Below the pieces are notes generated by a model, which did no database searches, was not told the origin of the DNA, and was given only the letters and a program-made list of their open reading frames with translations. A program made the translations under genes and the position numbers. DNA of 64,000 bases from Lignipirellula cremea (GTDB lineage Bacteria; Planctomycetota; Planctomycetia; Pirellulales; Pirellulaceae). This document shows positions 46,088 through 56,658 of the stretch, piece after piece. Location: contig NZ_CP036433.1 in NCBI RefSeq assembly GCF_007751035.1, positions 7,855,001 through 7,919,000 of the forward strand, given 5' to 3'. Positions within the stretch are counted from its first letter, which is position 1, and every line of letters begins with the position of its first letter.

Positions 46088-47356
46088 ATGAGCGACGTGC
46101 AACTGAATTGTCCGCTTTGTGCGGGCCTGTTTCAAATCGATTCCATGTACGCCGGCCAGCAGGTAGGTTGCCCTTTTTGCCAGCAGATGATCGGACTGCC
46201 CGATGATCTTGGCGCCCCAGGGGTACAGCTCGGCTGTCCGGTTTGTACAGGTATTTTCGAGATCCCGCCCGGATACGGCGGGCAGCAGGTTGCATGCCCT
46301 CACTGTAACACGATGGTGATCGCTCCGCCGGACGAACCGACGCCCGCTTCGCCGCCTGCGCACCAGCCGCCGTCGCCTCCTGCTGTGCAGCCGCCGGATC
46401 CTGGTCCGCCCGCATCGACGTTCAACTTCTCGCCCGTTTCGCCACCCTCAGGCCCCGAGCAACCGCTCACGCCGCCGGGGGGGAAATCGCCTGCGCCAGA
46501 GCGACCGATCGGTCCGCCGGGCGGGAGTGCTCCGCCGCGCCAGGAACGGCCGCTGGGTCCGCCCAGTGCTCCGGAACCAATGATGTTCCCGCCGGGTAGC
46601 CGCAAACCGCCCGCGAGTCCGCCCGTCAGCAGCAAGCCGGCGAGCCCTAAGCCGCCAGCGAGTCCCAAGCCGCCGGCTGTTCCCCCTGCGCCGCCGGTCA
46701 AATCGCCGTCAGCCGAACGTTCCGTATCGCCGCCGAAAACGGCTCCGGGTCGTTCGCCCGAGAAGCCCGTCTCGCCGCCGCGTTCGCCTGCCGATGTCGA
46801 CTCGATGCTGCCGCCTGGCGCCGCTCCACCCAAGACGCCGGCGTCCGCCCCCAAGTCGGGCAATCCCGCCCGCGACATGTCGCCGCCGGGCGCCTCCGCT
46901 GGTAGTCCCGCGCCGACCAGTCCCAAAATTCCGGTCGGTTCGGGTCCGTCCAAACCGAGCTCTCCGGCGAAGAGCAGTTCTCCCCGCGCCAAATCGGCAG
47001 CAGACGACCTGTTGCCGCCGGGAGCTGAAGCAGACGATCTCCTGCCGCCGGGAGCGGATGATAATATCGACGATCTGTTGCCGCCGGGCGCCGATGCGTC
47101 CGCGCCGGGCGAACGGGTCGCGGTGACCGAGAAACCGCAAGTGCTGGCCGACGGCACGGTGATCATCACCACCAACGACGGCGACCAGATCTCGCTGAAG
47201 GAACCGGTCCGCAAGGTCGTATCGGCCGGCGGCGAGGAGCGCGAGCTGCATACGCTCACGCCTGAAGAAAAAGCCCGACGCCGGCTGATCCGCAATGTGG
47301 TGGTGTTCTCGTTCTGCGTGATCGTCCTGATGCTGGCGGTTTACCTGCTGGTGTAG
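46088..47356 (+). CDS. Double zinc-ribbon, Pro-rich, tail-anchored protein
   Basis: A 422-residue protein. Two zinc ribbons at the N-terminus use C8-x2-C11/C28-x2-C31 and C50-x2-C53/C70-x2-C73. A long Pro/Ser/Ala-rich disordered region follows, containing repeats of LLPPGA (DDLLPPGAEADDLLPPGA). A single transmembrane helix at the C-terminus (VVVFSFCVIVLMLAVYLLV) anchors it. ATG 46088 is the start; the frame upstream is not supported. Topology suggests cytoplasmic zinc ribbons held at the membrane. Next gene on the same strand is 76 bp downstream. Confidence 0.83.
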   Translation: MSDVQLNCPLCAGLFQIDSMYAGQQVGCPFCQQMIGLPDDLGAPGVQLGCPVCTGIFEIPPGYGGQQVACPHCNTMVIAPPDEPTPASPPAHQPPSPPAVQPPDPGPPASTFNFSPVSPPSGPEQPLTPPGGKSPAPERPIGPPGGSAPPRQERPLGPPSAPEPMMFPPGSRKPPASPPVSSKPASPKPPASPKPPAVPPAPPVKSPSAERSVSPPKTAPGRSPEKPVSPPRSPADVDSMLPPGAAPPKTPASAPKSGNPARDMSPPGASAGSPAPTSPKIPVGSGPSKPSSPAKSSSPRAKSAADDLLPPGAEADDLLPPGADDNIDDLLPPGADASAPGERVAVTEKPQVLADGTVIITTNDGDQISLKEPVRKVVSAGGEERELHTLTPEEKARRRLIRNVVVFSFCVIVLMLAVYLLV

Positions 47357-47432
47357 CCATATCCTCCCTCTCTTCTGGTCGCGGCGCAGGCCGCTGGCGA
47401 CGTTCTGCGAAACTCGCCTTGCAAGGAGCCTC

Positions 47433-48701
47433 GTGATCGATCGTTCGTACGCCGCCGACACGTCCTCGCCCGCCGCGCCGGAACTGGGCTGGCGTATCCC
47501 GATTGAGGAACGACCGCCCGGCTTTCGGCGTGCGTTTCTCCGGGTGCTGCTCGCCAGCGTCGCAAGCCTGTGCGTACTCTGGTTCTTTGGGGACGATACG
47601 TTGCGGGTCTATGGTCTGGTCGCGGTCGGCCTGGCGGCGACGGGCACGCTGGTCTGGCTGTATCTGCGCACGCCGACCCCAGGCCCTCCGGAAGAGAATG
47701 TCTGGCTCACCCCGGCCGGCCTGCGCTGGAAGAATGAACACGGCGGACACGGCGAGCTTTCCCGGGAGACGATGCAATCGTATTTTCTGGGTCTGGATCC
47801 GGAAGCGATGCGGGGTCTGCCGGCCCTGTCGTTCCGGCTGGTCAGCGGTCTGGAAAGCCAGCCCATTCCGCTGGCGTCGCCTGCTTCGCCCGAGCGGGTG
47901 CGGCAGTATCTGGAAGAGCAGCTGGAACTGCCCGAACAACCGCTGGCGGAGGACGCCTTTCGCCAGCGACTAAAGATCGCACTCGATGCGGGCCTGTCCT
48001 GGCGGGGCGAATCTCTTGAGGCTGAACTGCTGCGACTGTCATTGATTGACCCGGTCCGCCAGCCAAATGGCGCCTGGCGGGTGTTCCGTGTGAGGGAACT
48101 GGGAGCGATCGACTTTCTGCCGCACTCCCTGCAGTTTGTGCTGGAGCCCGAACACGGCGAGCCCGTCGCCTTGCCCGTGCTGGACGACGCGGCCGATTAT
48201 GTCGCGGAGCATTGCCTGCCCGAGGACCCGCACGAGTTCCGCGAAATGCGCGGCCGGATTGATGAGGAACTGACCCATCGCCACCAGCAGGCGATGCGGT
48301 CCGACGCCCAGGCGGCTGGCTTTTTCACCCATTGTGACGACGTCCAGCAGACCTGGATTTTCAAAGGGACCGCCGACGCGCTCGGCCGCATCTGCGACGG
48401 ACTGGACGAAGCGGCCGCCACGCTCAAGCCAGCGGAAATGGGCGAACGTCCGCCCCGCCTGGAACTGGGCGGAGCCGCCATGCCGCTGACGATCCAGGTC
48501 GAGGACTTCACCTGGCAGGGCAGCGGCTCCTTCGCCGGCCCACCGCATCGGCACCGCGAGCTGGCCGCCGCCATCCGCAAGAAGCTGCAGGGGAAAAAGC
48601 CCGGCGACACGTTCCGCATCGAACCGCCCAACGACGCGGCCGAACGCTGGAAACTCCAGTTCCACGTCACCGACAGCAACTACGACCCAGGCGAAGAGTA
48701 G
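47433..48701 (+). CDS. Membrane protein of unknown function
   Basis: A 422-residue protein with two hydrophobic helices near the N-terminus (about residues 35-78: FLRVLLASVASLCVLWFF and LVAVGLAATGTLVWLYL) and a soluble C-terminal domain rich in Glu and His. GTG 47433 has AAGGAG 5 nt upstream. It lies 76 bp after the zinc-ribbon gene and could share its transcript. I do not recognise a family, and no catalytic motif is visible. Confidence 0.72.
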   Translation: MIDRSYAADTSSPAAPELGWRIPIEERPPGFRRAFLRVLLASVASLCVLWFFGDDTLRVYGLVAVGLAATGTLVWLYLRTPTPGPPEENVWLTPAGLRWKNEHGGHGELSRETMQSYFLGLDPEAMRGLPALSFRLVSGLESQPIPLASPASPERVRQYLEEQLELPEQPLAEDAFRQRLKIALDAGLSWRGESLEAELLRLSLIDPVRQPNGAWRVFRVRELGAIDFLPHSLQFVLEPEHGEPVALPVLDDAADYVAEHCLPEDPHEFREMRGRIDEELTHRHQQAMRSDAQAAGFFTHCDDVQQTWIFKGTADALGRICDGLDEAAATLKPAEMGERPPRLELGGAAMPLTIQVEDFTWQGSGSFAGPPHRHRELAAAIRKKLQGKKPGDTFRIEPPNDAAERWKLQFHVTDSNYDPGEE

Positions 48702-48800
48702 GCCGGGCAAAGGGAGTTTCCCTGCCAAAGCGACGGGAATCGTCGGCCGATTTGAAACCGACTTCCTGAGAGCTGACAGGCGCAGAAAGTCGTTTTTTGC

Positions 48801-48926
48801 TCGGACCGCGAAAAGAATAACCGCCGGATTCGGGTTCGTCTTTTGGAGCAAGCGAAGACGCCGGACAGTCGACTTTCACTCCGTGAAAGATCGCGTTCTT
48901 TTGCGGAGCAAAAGACGACTGACCTT
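48801..48926 (+). repeat. Intergenic hairpin repeat, copy C
   Basis: Core 48860-48926 is close to copies A and D (hairpins 1 and 2 and ACGACTGACC). Unlike A, B and E, it lacks the third block. Upstream sequence from 48801 (CGGACCGCGAAAAGAATAAC) is shared with copy D. Confidence 0.8.
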
Positions 48927-48963
48927 CTCGACGGCCCCCTTCATCAAAAACGTGCGATGCTGG

Positions 48964-49959
48964 CTATCCCGGATACCAGATCTTGCGTGGGTCGTCCGGC
49001 GCGCGTTCGTAGTCGAACGCTTCGTCGACCAGGCGGTGCATGTCGTACTCCGGCCGCCAGCCGAGCAGGAACTTTGCTTTGGCGTTGTCCAGCCAGGTGG
49101 AATGATACGGCGTGATGATCCCGACCGACGGCAGGCCCCGGGTCTCGTTCAGCCAGGCCGCCATCTTGCCGTAGTCGACCGGTTCGTCCATGCAAATGTT
49201 GAACGTCTGCCCGAACGCCTCGGGATGATCCAGGGCGCACAGCACGGCCTCGACCAGATCGTGTACGTGCACAAAGTTCCGCTGGACCGGCACGGAGTCG
49301 CTGTCGAGCATGATCGGCGCCGCCCCTTCGGCCTGCAGGCGATCGGCCTCTTCGGCCCCCACCAGATCCCGCCAGCGCGGACCGCCGAACACGTCGTCGC
49401 CAAAGGAGAGCTGGTATTTGAAGTCGTCCTTCTCCATGATCCATGGCGCCCTGAGGCAGCAGCCGTTGAGTTCATACTGGACGATATACTGTTCCAGCAG
49501 CACTTCCTCCAGCACTTTCGACAGCGCGTAACAGCCCGGGTAAGCTGAGTGCGGCTGGGTCTCTGTCACCGGAACCGGGTGCGGATATACGAAGTGGCCC
49601 ATGCTGGCGTCGCCCCCCAGCAGAATGAACTGCTGAAAGGTGGGACTCTGGCGGCATTCTTCCAGCACCCAGAACATCCCCTTCACGGCGACATCGATGA
49701 TGGTGTCGGGCGATTCCTTACAGGTCGCCAGATGCAATACGTGCGTGACGCCGACCAGCAACTTTTTCACCACCGCCTGGTCGGAGATATCGCCCTGGAC
49801 GACGTCGACCCGGTCGGTCGCCTCCAGCAAACGCTGGTGGCATAACACCCGCACCTGCCAGTCGCGGTACAGGTCGTCGTCGAGAAACGTACGCAGGAAG
49901 TGCTGGCCGACCTTCCCGGCGGCGCCGGTCACTAACAATAACGGAGGATGCTCGTTCAA
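48964..49959 (-). CDS. NAD-dependent epimerase/dehydratase
   Basis: Rossmann-fold SDR of the extended epimerase type. The 331-residue protein has the NAD loop TGAAGKVG (11-18) and YALSK (Tyr-x3-Lys active site), with HLATCKES between. The start is TTG 49959, with GGAAGGG close upstream; a longer reading to 50004 has no better support. No adjacent sugar gene, so the substrate is unknown; nucleotide-sugar or related epimerase is most likely. Confidence 0.88.
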   Translation of the reverse strand: MNEHPPLLLVTGAAGKVGQHFLRTFLDDDLYRDWQVRVLCHQRLLEATDRVDVVQGDISDQAVVKKLLVGVTHVLHLATCKESPDTIIDVAVKGMFWVLEECRQSPTFQQFILLGGDASMGHFVYPHPVPVTETQPHSAYPGCYALSKVLEEVLLEQYIVQYELNGCCLRAPWIMEKDDFKYQLSFGDDVFGGPRWRDLVGAEEADRLQAEGAAPIMLDSDSVPVQRNFVHVHDLVEAVLCALDHPEAFGQTFNICMDEPVDYGKMAAWLNETRGLPSVGIITPYHSTWLDNAKAKFLLGWRPEYDMHRLVDEAFDYERAPDDPRKIWYPG

Positions 49960-50121
49960 AACTTTCCCTTCCAGGGCGAACCGGGAGTCCCCCGGACGAA
50001 TCAAAACGGCTGCGGCGGACCGCGCGGACCGCCCTGCAGCGACTGGCCATTTTGCACCCTGGGGCCGCCCTTCAACAGAGGGCGGGCGGGAAAGAACGAT
50101 ACACGGCGACGCATCGCCTGT

Positions 50122-50940
50122 TTATTCCAGGCCGGGAATATTCTCTTCTCCTTCGCGGGTGGCGTAGGCGGAATAGACGACCTCGTCGATCGATTCGGAA
50201 ACAAAGTGCACAGAGCCGTCACAGCGAACGAACTGCGCTCCGCCGGGGTGCATGCTGCTGAAGTCGTCGAAGTGGGCGGCCGGATGGTTGGGGGCGTGGT
50301 CGACCGAACCGACGATCCGGGCCATTGCTTCCCCGGCTCCCGGGATCACGCCGACCCAGGTGCTGTTGTCCAGTTTGGCCGACCGCTCGCCGATCATAAA
50401 CGTGGTGCTGAGCCCGTCGGAGATATCCAGAAAGCGGGTGGCGCTGTTGTGGTACATCACGCCGTCGCCATGGCTGGGGGCGTCTTCGATCTCCTCCGTG
50501 CCGAACACGCCGACGTAGTTCGACTTGCCGACGGTCAGCCCGCCCAGCACAAACGACTCGTCGCCGGTCGCAGAAGGACAATGGAACGTATGCACGCTGG
50601 AAGCGAGCGCCGCCACGTTGACCGGATCGGCCACCGACAGCTTGAAGTTGATCAGATCTTCAATATTGTTCTGCTCCATGTACTTGAGCGAATGCGCCCC
50701 CCAGCCCCAGCCGGGCGAACCGCTGGGCGATACGCCCGTCCAGCCCGAAGGCAGATGGCCGAACGTGTCGTGGTGATTGTGCAGCGCGATGCCGATCTGT
50801 TTGAGATGATTCTCGCACTCGCTACGACGAGCCGCCTCCCGCGCCATCTGCACGGCCGGCAACAACAAAGCCAGCAGCACGCCGATCACGGCAATCACCA
50901 CCAGCAACTCCACCAAAGTAAAACCCTTACGAAGGGACAT
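50122..50940 (-). CDS. DUF1559 pseudopilin-like protein
   Basis: A 272-residue protein of the DUF1559 family, which is specific to planctomycetes and relatives. The type IV prepilin-like cleavage motif [20 protein letters not shown] is at the N-terminus (cleaved after Gly, then methylated Phe), followed by a helical stalk and a C-terminal domain with [22 protein letters not shown] 50940 has GGGAG upstream. Function of this family is unknown; it may build an extracellular fibre or secretion pseudopilus. Confidence 0.92.
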   Translation of the reverse strand: MSLRKGFTLVELLVVIAVIGVLLALLLPAVQMAREAARRSECENHLKQIGIALHNHHDTFGHLPSGWTGVSPSGSPGWGWGAHSLKYMEQNNIEDLINFKLSVADPVNVAALASSVHTFHCPSATGDESFVLGGLTVGKSNYVGVFGTEEIEDAPSHGDGVMYHNSATRFLDISDGLSTTFMIGERSAKLDNSTWVGVIPGAGEAMARIVGSVDHAPNHPAAHFDDFSSMHPGGAQFVRCDGSVHFVSESIDEVVYSAYATREGEENIPGLE

Positions 50941-51353
50941 TGCATCACTCCCAAAAACAGGTGCGCACGCCAGCACGGCGACGCCCTGGTTGACTGTCGA
51001 AAAAAGAGATTACGCAAACAGATGTCGGCGGAAACAGCCAGCGCATGGCGATGCGGATACCGAGGTTGGCCGGAACGCCAGGCAGACGCCGAAAGTCAAC
51101 TTTCACTCGGACCGCGAAAAGAATAACTGCCGGATAGGAATTCGTCGTTTCCAGGAACGACGGACGCCGGAAAGTCGACTTTCACTCCGTGAAAGTACGC
51201 GTTATTTTGCGGAGCAAAAGACGACTGACCTTCGATTTCCCTTAGTTAAAAGATTCTCGTTCCGAGCAACAGACGACTGTCCCGCGAATGCCGTCAGCGA
51301 ATCGCTTGCGCAAAGGGAGCGCTAACGAACCGGCGGCAAACATCAGAAACGCG
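50941..51353. other. Non-coding region with repeat copy D
   Basis: 413 bp upstream of the pseudopilin gene. It contains repeat copy D and a second degenerate half-copy at about 51087-51110. The promoter of the pseudopilin gene must lie near its right... left end, close to 50941. Confidence 0.55.
51110..51282 (+). repeat. Intergenic hairpin repeat, copy D
   Basis: Core 51166-51282 is full length (hairpins 1 and 2, ACGACTGACC, third block, CCGAGCAACAGACGACT). It shares a longer upstream part with copy C (CGGACCGCGAAAAGAATAAC at 51108). Confidence 0.82.
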
Positions 51354-51842
51354 TTAGCTGCGACAGTCAGCCGGCGGAGCACGGCAGCGAGGCCGATCCA
51401 GACGATCGCCATCGACGGCGACAATATCCGCCACCTGCAGCGGTTCGACCGGGTCGACGCGAGGCGGAAGGGTGAACGGAACGACCCGAATCCAGGCCAG
51501 CGCCGCATACCGGCACGCCACGCAAGAATCGTCGCAAGGAGCCGGCCCATCGCCAGGGCAGGGCGGGGCGGTCGAAGCCGTTTGACCGGCATCGCCGTGC
51601 GCTGAGTGGTTATGCCCGGAATGGTCATGGCCCACATGGGAATGACCAGCATGGGAATGACCGGCATGCGCATGATTTGCATGATCAGGGGCAGCGTCCG
51701 TCGAACGGTTGCCAGGCGCCGGGCAGGATGCGCCGGTGCAGCAGCTCGCCCCATGGCGATGCGCAAGTTGCACCACAGCACCGTCGAGCAGATACACGAC
51801 GGCCAGGGCGACAGCGGCGATACGATAGCAGATTCGCTGCAT
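51354..51842 (-). CDS. Histidine-rich, Cys-containing secreted or membrane protein
   Basis: A 162-residue protein with a hydrophobic N-terminal segment (residues 8-20) and HRHGASCCTGASC, then a histidine-rich block of 12 His in residues 54-82 with a repeating GHxH pattern (HAGHSHAGHSHVGHDHSGH), a Cys-containing part (CPGDGPAPCDDSCVACR) and a Pro/Arg-rich tail. The His and Cys content suggests binding of zinc, nickel, copper or cobalt. ATG 51842 begins the hydrophobic segment. The GC-rich tail could partly be frame noise, so the 3' end is less sure. No metal transporter is adjacent. Confidence 0.6.
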   Translation of the reverse strand: MQRICYRIAAVALAVVYLLDGAVVQLAHRHGASCCTGASCPAPGNRSTDAAPDHANHAHAGHSHAGHSHVGHDHSGHNHSAHGDAGQTASTAPPCPGDGPAPCDDSCVACRYAALAWIRVVPFTLPPRVDPVEPLQVADIVAVDGDRLDRPRCRAPPADCRS

Positions 51843-51965
51843 GCGACAGGCAACACGAAAGGAAGAAACAATCCTTGCGTTACACTCTATCACAAACCTG
51901 CCTCCAAATGCAAGTGAGTTGCAAATGAAGAATCTGGGCGATTTTCATGAAGGGCCCCGCAAACC

Positions 51966-52006
51966 GCCGGGCCGCCGTCCCTGCGGCGAGGGAAACGGCG
52001 GCCGGC
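51966..52006 (-). terminator. GC-rich hairpin after ilvD
   Basis: GCCGG-GCCGCCGT / ACGGCGGCCGGC with one bulge plus a further inner stem TCCCT/AGGGA, 12 bp past the ilvD stop on the minus strand. No T-tract, so moderate support. Confidence 0.5.
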
Positions 52007-52018
52007 ATGCGGTTGTTG

Positions 52019-53698
<1,680 letters not shown>

Positions 53699-53917
53699 CG
53701 GGCTCAATCCTCCGCGAAAACACATTCGCCTTGGGGGGTAGTAAAATCAGTCCTTGGCCAAACGTGTATTGTACGGCTGGAGCGAAATCCCCGGGAGTGG
53801 TAACCCGCCAAGAGAATCCGCCAGGCTGCGCTACTTGCCAGGCCCGGTCGATTCGATGATAAAAGACCTTTGCGGAACCGGTTTTCTGCTGTCCCTTGCG
53901 TTGAAATGAGGTGTTGC

Positions 53918-54550
53918 GTGCGTTTGCTTCTATGTTTGTCCGTCTGCCTGATGCTGGCCCAGGCCGCCGCCGCAGCCGATGATTTCGCCCCGTTGTTCGA
54001 TGGAAAAACCCTGGCGGGATGGGAAGGAAACAAAGAAATTTTCCGGGTAGAGCAGGGGGCCGTCGTCGCCGGCTCGCTCAAAGAGAAGATCGCCCATAAC
54101 GAATTTCTCTGCACGACCGCCGAATACGGCGACTTTGAACTGCGACTGCAGGCGAAGCTGATCGGGCAGGGGACCAACGCCGGCGTACAGTTCCGCAGCC
54201 GTCGCATGCCGGACCATTTTGAGGTGATTGGCTACCAGTGCGATATCGGCAGTACGCCCGACCGCTCGATCTGGGGCTCCTTGTACGACGAATCCCGCCG
54301 CCGCAAATTCCTGGCCGACGGCGATAAAGAGAAGCTGGCCGAAATCGTCAAACAGGGGGAATGGAACGAACTGGTCGTCCGCTGCGAGGGGCCCCATATC
54401 CAGATCTGGGTCAACGGCCTGCAGACGGTCGACTATACGGAATCCGACGCACAGATTGAACAGAACGGGCTGATCGCCCTGCAGATCCACGGCGGCCTGC
54501 CCGCCGAGGCCTGGTACAAAGATATTCGCCTGAAACGGCTGGATCGGTAG
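53918..54550 (+). CDS. DUF1080 (3-keto-disaccharide hydrolase-type) secreted protein
   Basis: A 210-residue protein with a signal peptide (MRLLLCLSVCLMLAQAAAA-ADD) and one DUF1080 domain: FDGKTLAGWEGNKEIFRVEQGAV, NEFLCTTAEYGDFELRLQAKL, NAGVQFRSRR, WNELVVRCEGPHIQIWVNG and QIHGG. Recent work names members of this family 3-keto-disaccharide hydrolases; here the role is inferred. The start is GTG 53918 with a GAGG nearby; ATG 53906 is in frame and also possible. A repeat copy follows it. Confidence 0.88.
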   Translation: MRLLLCLSVCLMLAQAAAAADDFAPLFDGKTLAGWEGNKEIFRVEQGAVVAGSLKEKIAHNEFLCTTAEYGDFELRLQAKLIGQGTNAGVQFRSRRMPDHFEVIGYQCDIGSTPDRSIWGSLYDESRRRKFLADGDKEKLAEIVKQGEWNELVVRCEGPHIQIWVNGLQTVDYTESDAQIEQNGLIALQIHGGLPAEAWYKDIRLKRLDR

Positions 54551-54582
54551 CCGCGCTCGCGAAATTTCCGATGGAGTTCGAC

Positions 54583-54693
54583 AGGATTGTCGACTTTCAC
54601 TCCGTGAAAAATCGCGTTCTTTTGCGGAGCAAAAGACGACTGACCGTCGACTTCCGTCAGTTAAAAGTTTCACGTTCCGAGCAAGAGACGACT
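54583..54693 (+). repeat. Intergenic hairpin repeat, copy E
   Basis: Full copy with hairpins 1 and 2, ACGACTGACCGTCGAC, third block (CCGTCAGTTAAAAGTTT) and CCGAGCAAGAGACGACT. Confidence 0.82.
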
Positions 54694-54817
54694 TTCTGCG
54701 TCTAACTTTTTTGCAAGACGACAAAAACCGAATTTTGAGGTTTCAAGGTATTGATCCTCGCGATCTTTCGCTTGCCCTCCCGCCACTTTTTCGCCACCGG
54801 AAGAGAATCCGCCACGC

Positions 54818-55438
54818 ATGACGACTCCTTGTTATTTGTATTTCGATATCGGCAATGTGTTGCTGCACGTCTCGCACGAGCAGGCCAACCAGGCAATGGC
54901 CGACGTCGCGGGCATGGCGCCGGAAACGATGCGTCAGCTGGTGTTCAGCGACAGCGGCCTGGAATGGAAGTTCGAACGGGGCGACCTCGACGAGCCGGCT
55001 TTCCTGGCGGCGCTGAACCAGGCCGCTGGCTGCGAACTGGACCCGGCCGCCATCCGCAAGGCGAACAACGAGATTTTTCGCCTTAACACCGACATTCTGC
55101 CGCTGGTGACCAGCCTCCGCTGTTCCAATCATCGGCTGGGCGTATTCTCTAACACCTCCAGCTGGCACTGGGCCTATATGCGGCATCGGTTCTCGTTCTT
55201 CTCCTTTTTCGCCGGCGCCGCCTTGAGCTTTGAGATCGGCGCCATGAAGCCGGAACCGGCCGCCTACGCCGCCGCCGCTTCCCTGGCCGGCTGCGCCCCG
55301 GAGGAGATTTTCTTTGTTGACGATCGCCCCGAAAACGTCGCCGCCGCCATCGTCGCCGGCTTCCAGGCCGTGCAGTACACGACCGCCGTCGCCCTCCGCG
55401 ACGACCTCCGCAGCCGCGGCGTGCATTTCAATCTCTAA
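54818..55438 (+). CDS. HAD-superfamily phosphatase, YihX-like
   Basis: A 206-residue HAD hydrolase. Motif I reads FDIGNV (Asp10, with Gly12 where most HAD proteins have a second Asp), as in the YihX alpha-D-glucose-1-phosphatase group (FDLGNV). Motif II is in VFSNTSS, the conserved Lys in GAMKPEP and motif IV in FFVDDRPENV. ATG 54818. No neighbour hints at substrate; a sugar phosphate is most likely. Confidence 0.86.
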   Translation: MTTPCYLYFDIGNVLLHVSHEQANQAMADVAGMAPETMRQLVFSDSGLEWKFERGDLDEPAFLAALNQAAGCELDPAAIRKANNEIFRLNTDILPLVTSLRCSNHRLGVFSNTSSWHWAYMRHRFSFFSFFAGAALSFEIGAMKPEPAAYAAAASLAGCAPEEIFFVDDRPENVAAAIVAGFQAVQYTTAVALRDDLRSRGVHFNL

Positions 55439-55697
55439 CGCCCCTTCACCGCGGCCAACGCCTTTACGAAGTAAGTTCACTAAGGTTCGCACAGGAAGAG
55501 GAGAAGAAACCAGCGGAAGCAGAGTAGATCGCGGCAAAGAATGATGTCGTGACAAAAAAGAAGGAAAGAGGTCGTGAAACGGACGGCCCGCAACGACCAT
55601 CCCGCCAACCGAAACTCTCTCTTCCTCCTCTGGGTTTCCTCTGCGATCCTCCGCGTCCCCTGCGGTGAATCTCTTCTTTTCTCCCTGGCTGCTTCGC

Positions 55698-56540
55698 CTA
55701 CAGCACCATCGAGAGCTTCCGGCGATAGGCGACGACCTGCTGCGGATCGTCGATCACCAGGAACATCTCCAGCATCGCCGCGCGGGCCTGTTCGCCTACG
55801 CCGGAGCGATCCTGCTCCACCAGGGACAGGCAGATGTCCAGGGCGGCCTGGTACTGCTTCTGCCCCGCTAGCGCCCGGGCGTAGTCCAGCTGGGCCGCCA
55901 GATCGCTGGGATCCTGTTCGGCCGCACGCTTGACCGTTTCCAGGTCGCCCGACGAAGCCTGCAGGTCAAGCTCGGCTTTGATCCGTTCGGCGTCGGGTTC
56001 GAGGAAGCCGCGTTTCTCCAGCTCTTCCAGCATGGCGGTCGTTTCGTCCCGCTTGTTCTGGGCGAACAAACTACGCAGCAGGCCGAGCTGGGCGAATTCG
56101 CTTTCCGGCTCGGCGGCCAGCAGCTCCCGGTATTGCGTTTCCGCCTGGGCCGGATCCGTCTCTTCCAGGCCGACGATCGCCTGGTTATCGCCGAAGCCGA
56201 TCAGCCGTTCAATCCACTGGCGAACCTGCCCCTCGGGCATGGCGCCGGCGAAGAAGTCGACCACTTCGCCGCCGACCAGGCCGTAAACGGCCGGGATGCC
56301 TTCGACGTTGAAGTCCATCGCCGCCTGCTGGTTGTAGTCGGTTTCCGCTTTGACCAGCACGAACTTGCCGGCCAGCTCCTCGGCCAGACCTTCCAGAATG
56401 GGCGACAGCAAACGGCAAGGACCGCACCAGGACGCCCAAAAGTCGACCACCACTGGCACGCTTTTGGAACGCTCGATCACGTCGGCTTCAAACGTTTCCT
56501 GGCGCGTATCCACAACCCATTGGGAAGCATTCTCAGACAT
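55698..56540 (-). CDS. Thioredoxin-TPR co-chaperone, YbbN/CnoX-like
   Basis: A 280-residue cytoplasmic protein. N-terminal thioredoxin domain with DFWASWCGPCR (Cys39, Cys42), then TPR-like helical repeats (about residues 125-270). E. coli CnoX has a degenerate redox site (SxxC) but this one keeps both Cys, so it may be redox active. It sits between the DUF1080/HAD genes and the large cytochrome c fusion, but no operon is obvious (118-bp gap to the fusion). Confidence 0.92.
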   Translation of the reverse strand: MSENASQWVVDTRQETFEADVIERSKSVPVVVDFWASWCGPCRLLSPILEGLAEELAGKFVLVKAETDYNQQAAMDFNVEGIPAVYGLVGGEVVDFFAGAMPEGQVRQWIERLIGFGDNQAIVGLEETDPAQAETQYRELLAAEPESEFAQLGLLRSLFAQNKRDETTAMLEELEKRGFLEPDAERIKAELDLQASSGDLETVKRAAEQDPSDLAAQLDYARALAGQKQYQAALDICLSLVEQDRSGVGEQARAAMLEMFLVIDDPQQVVAYRRKLSMVL

Positions 56541-56658
56541 GGTTATTCAACAAATTCCTGTACGCCGGAGCAAAGCCTGGCCTCGCTCCGGCTGGTGAAG
56601 ATACAAAGGGAAGCAGACGGCCCCCGCGACAAACGGCAAGCGGCGCCCGATTCGCATG

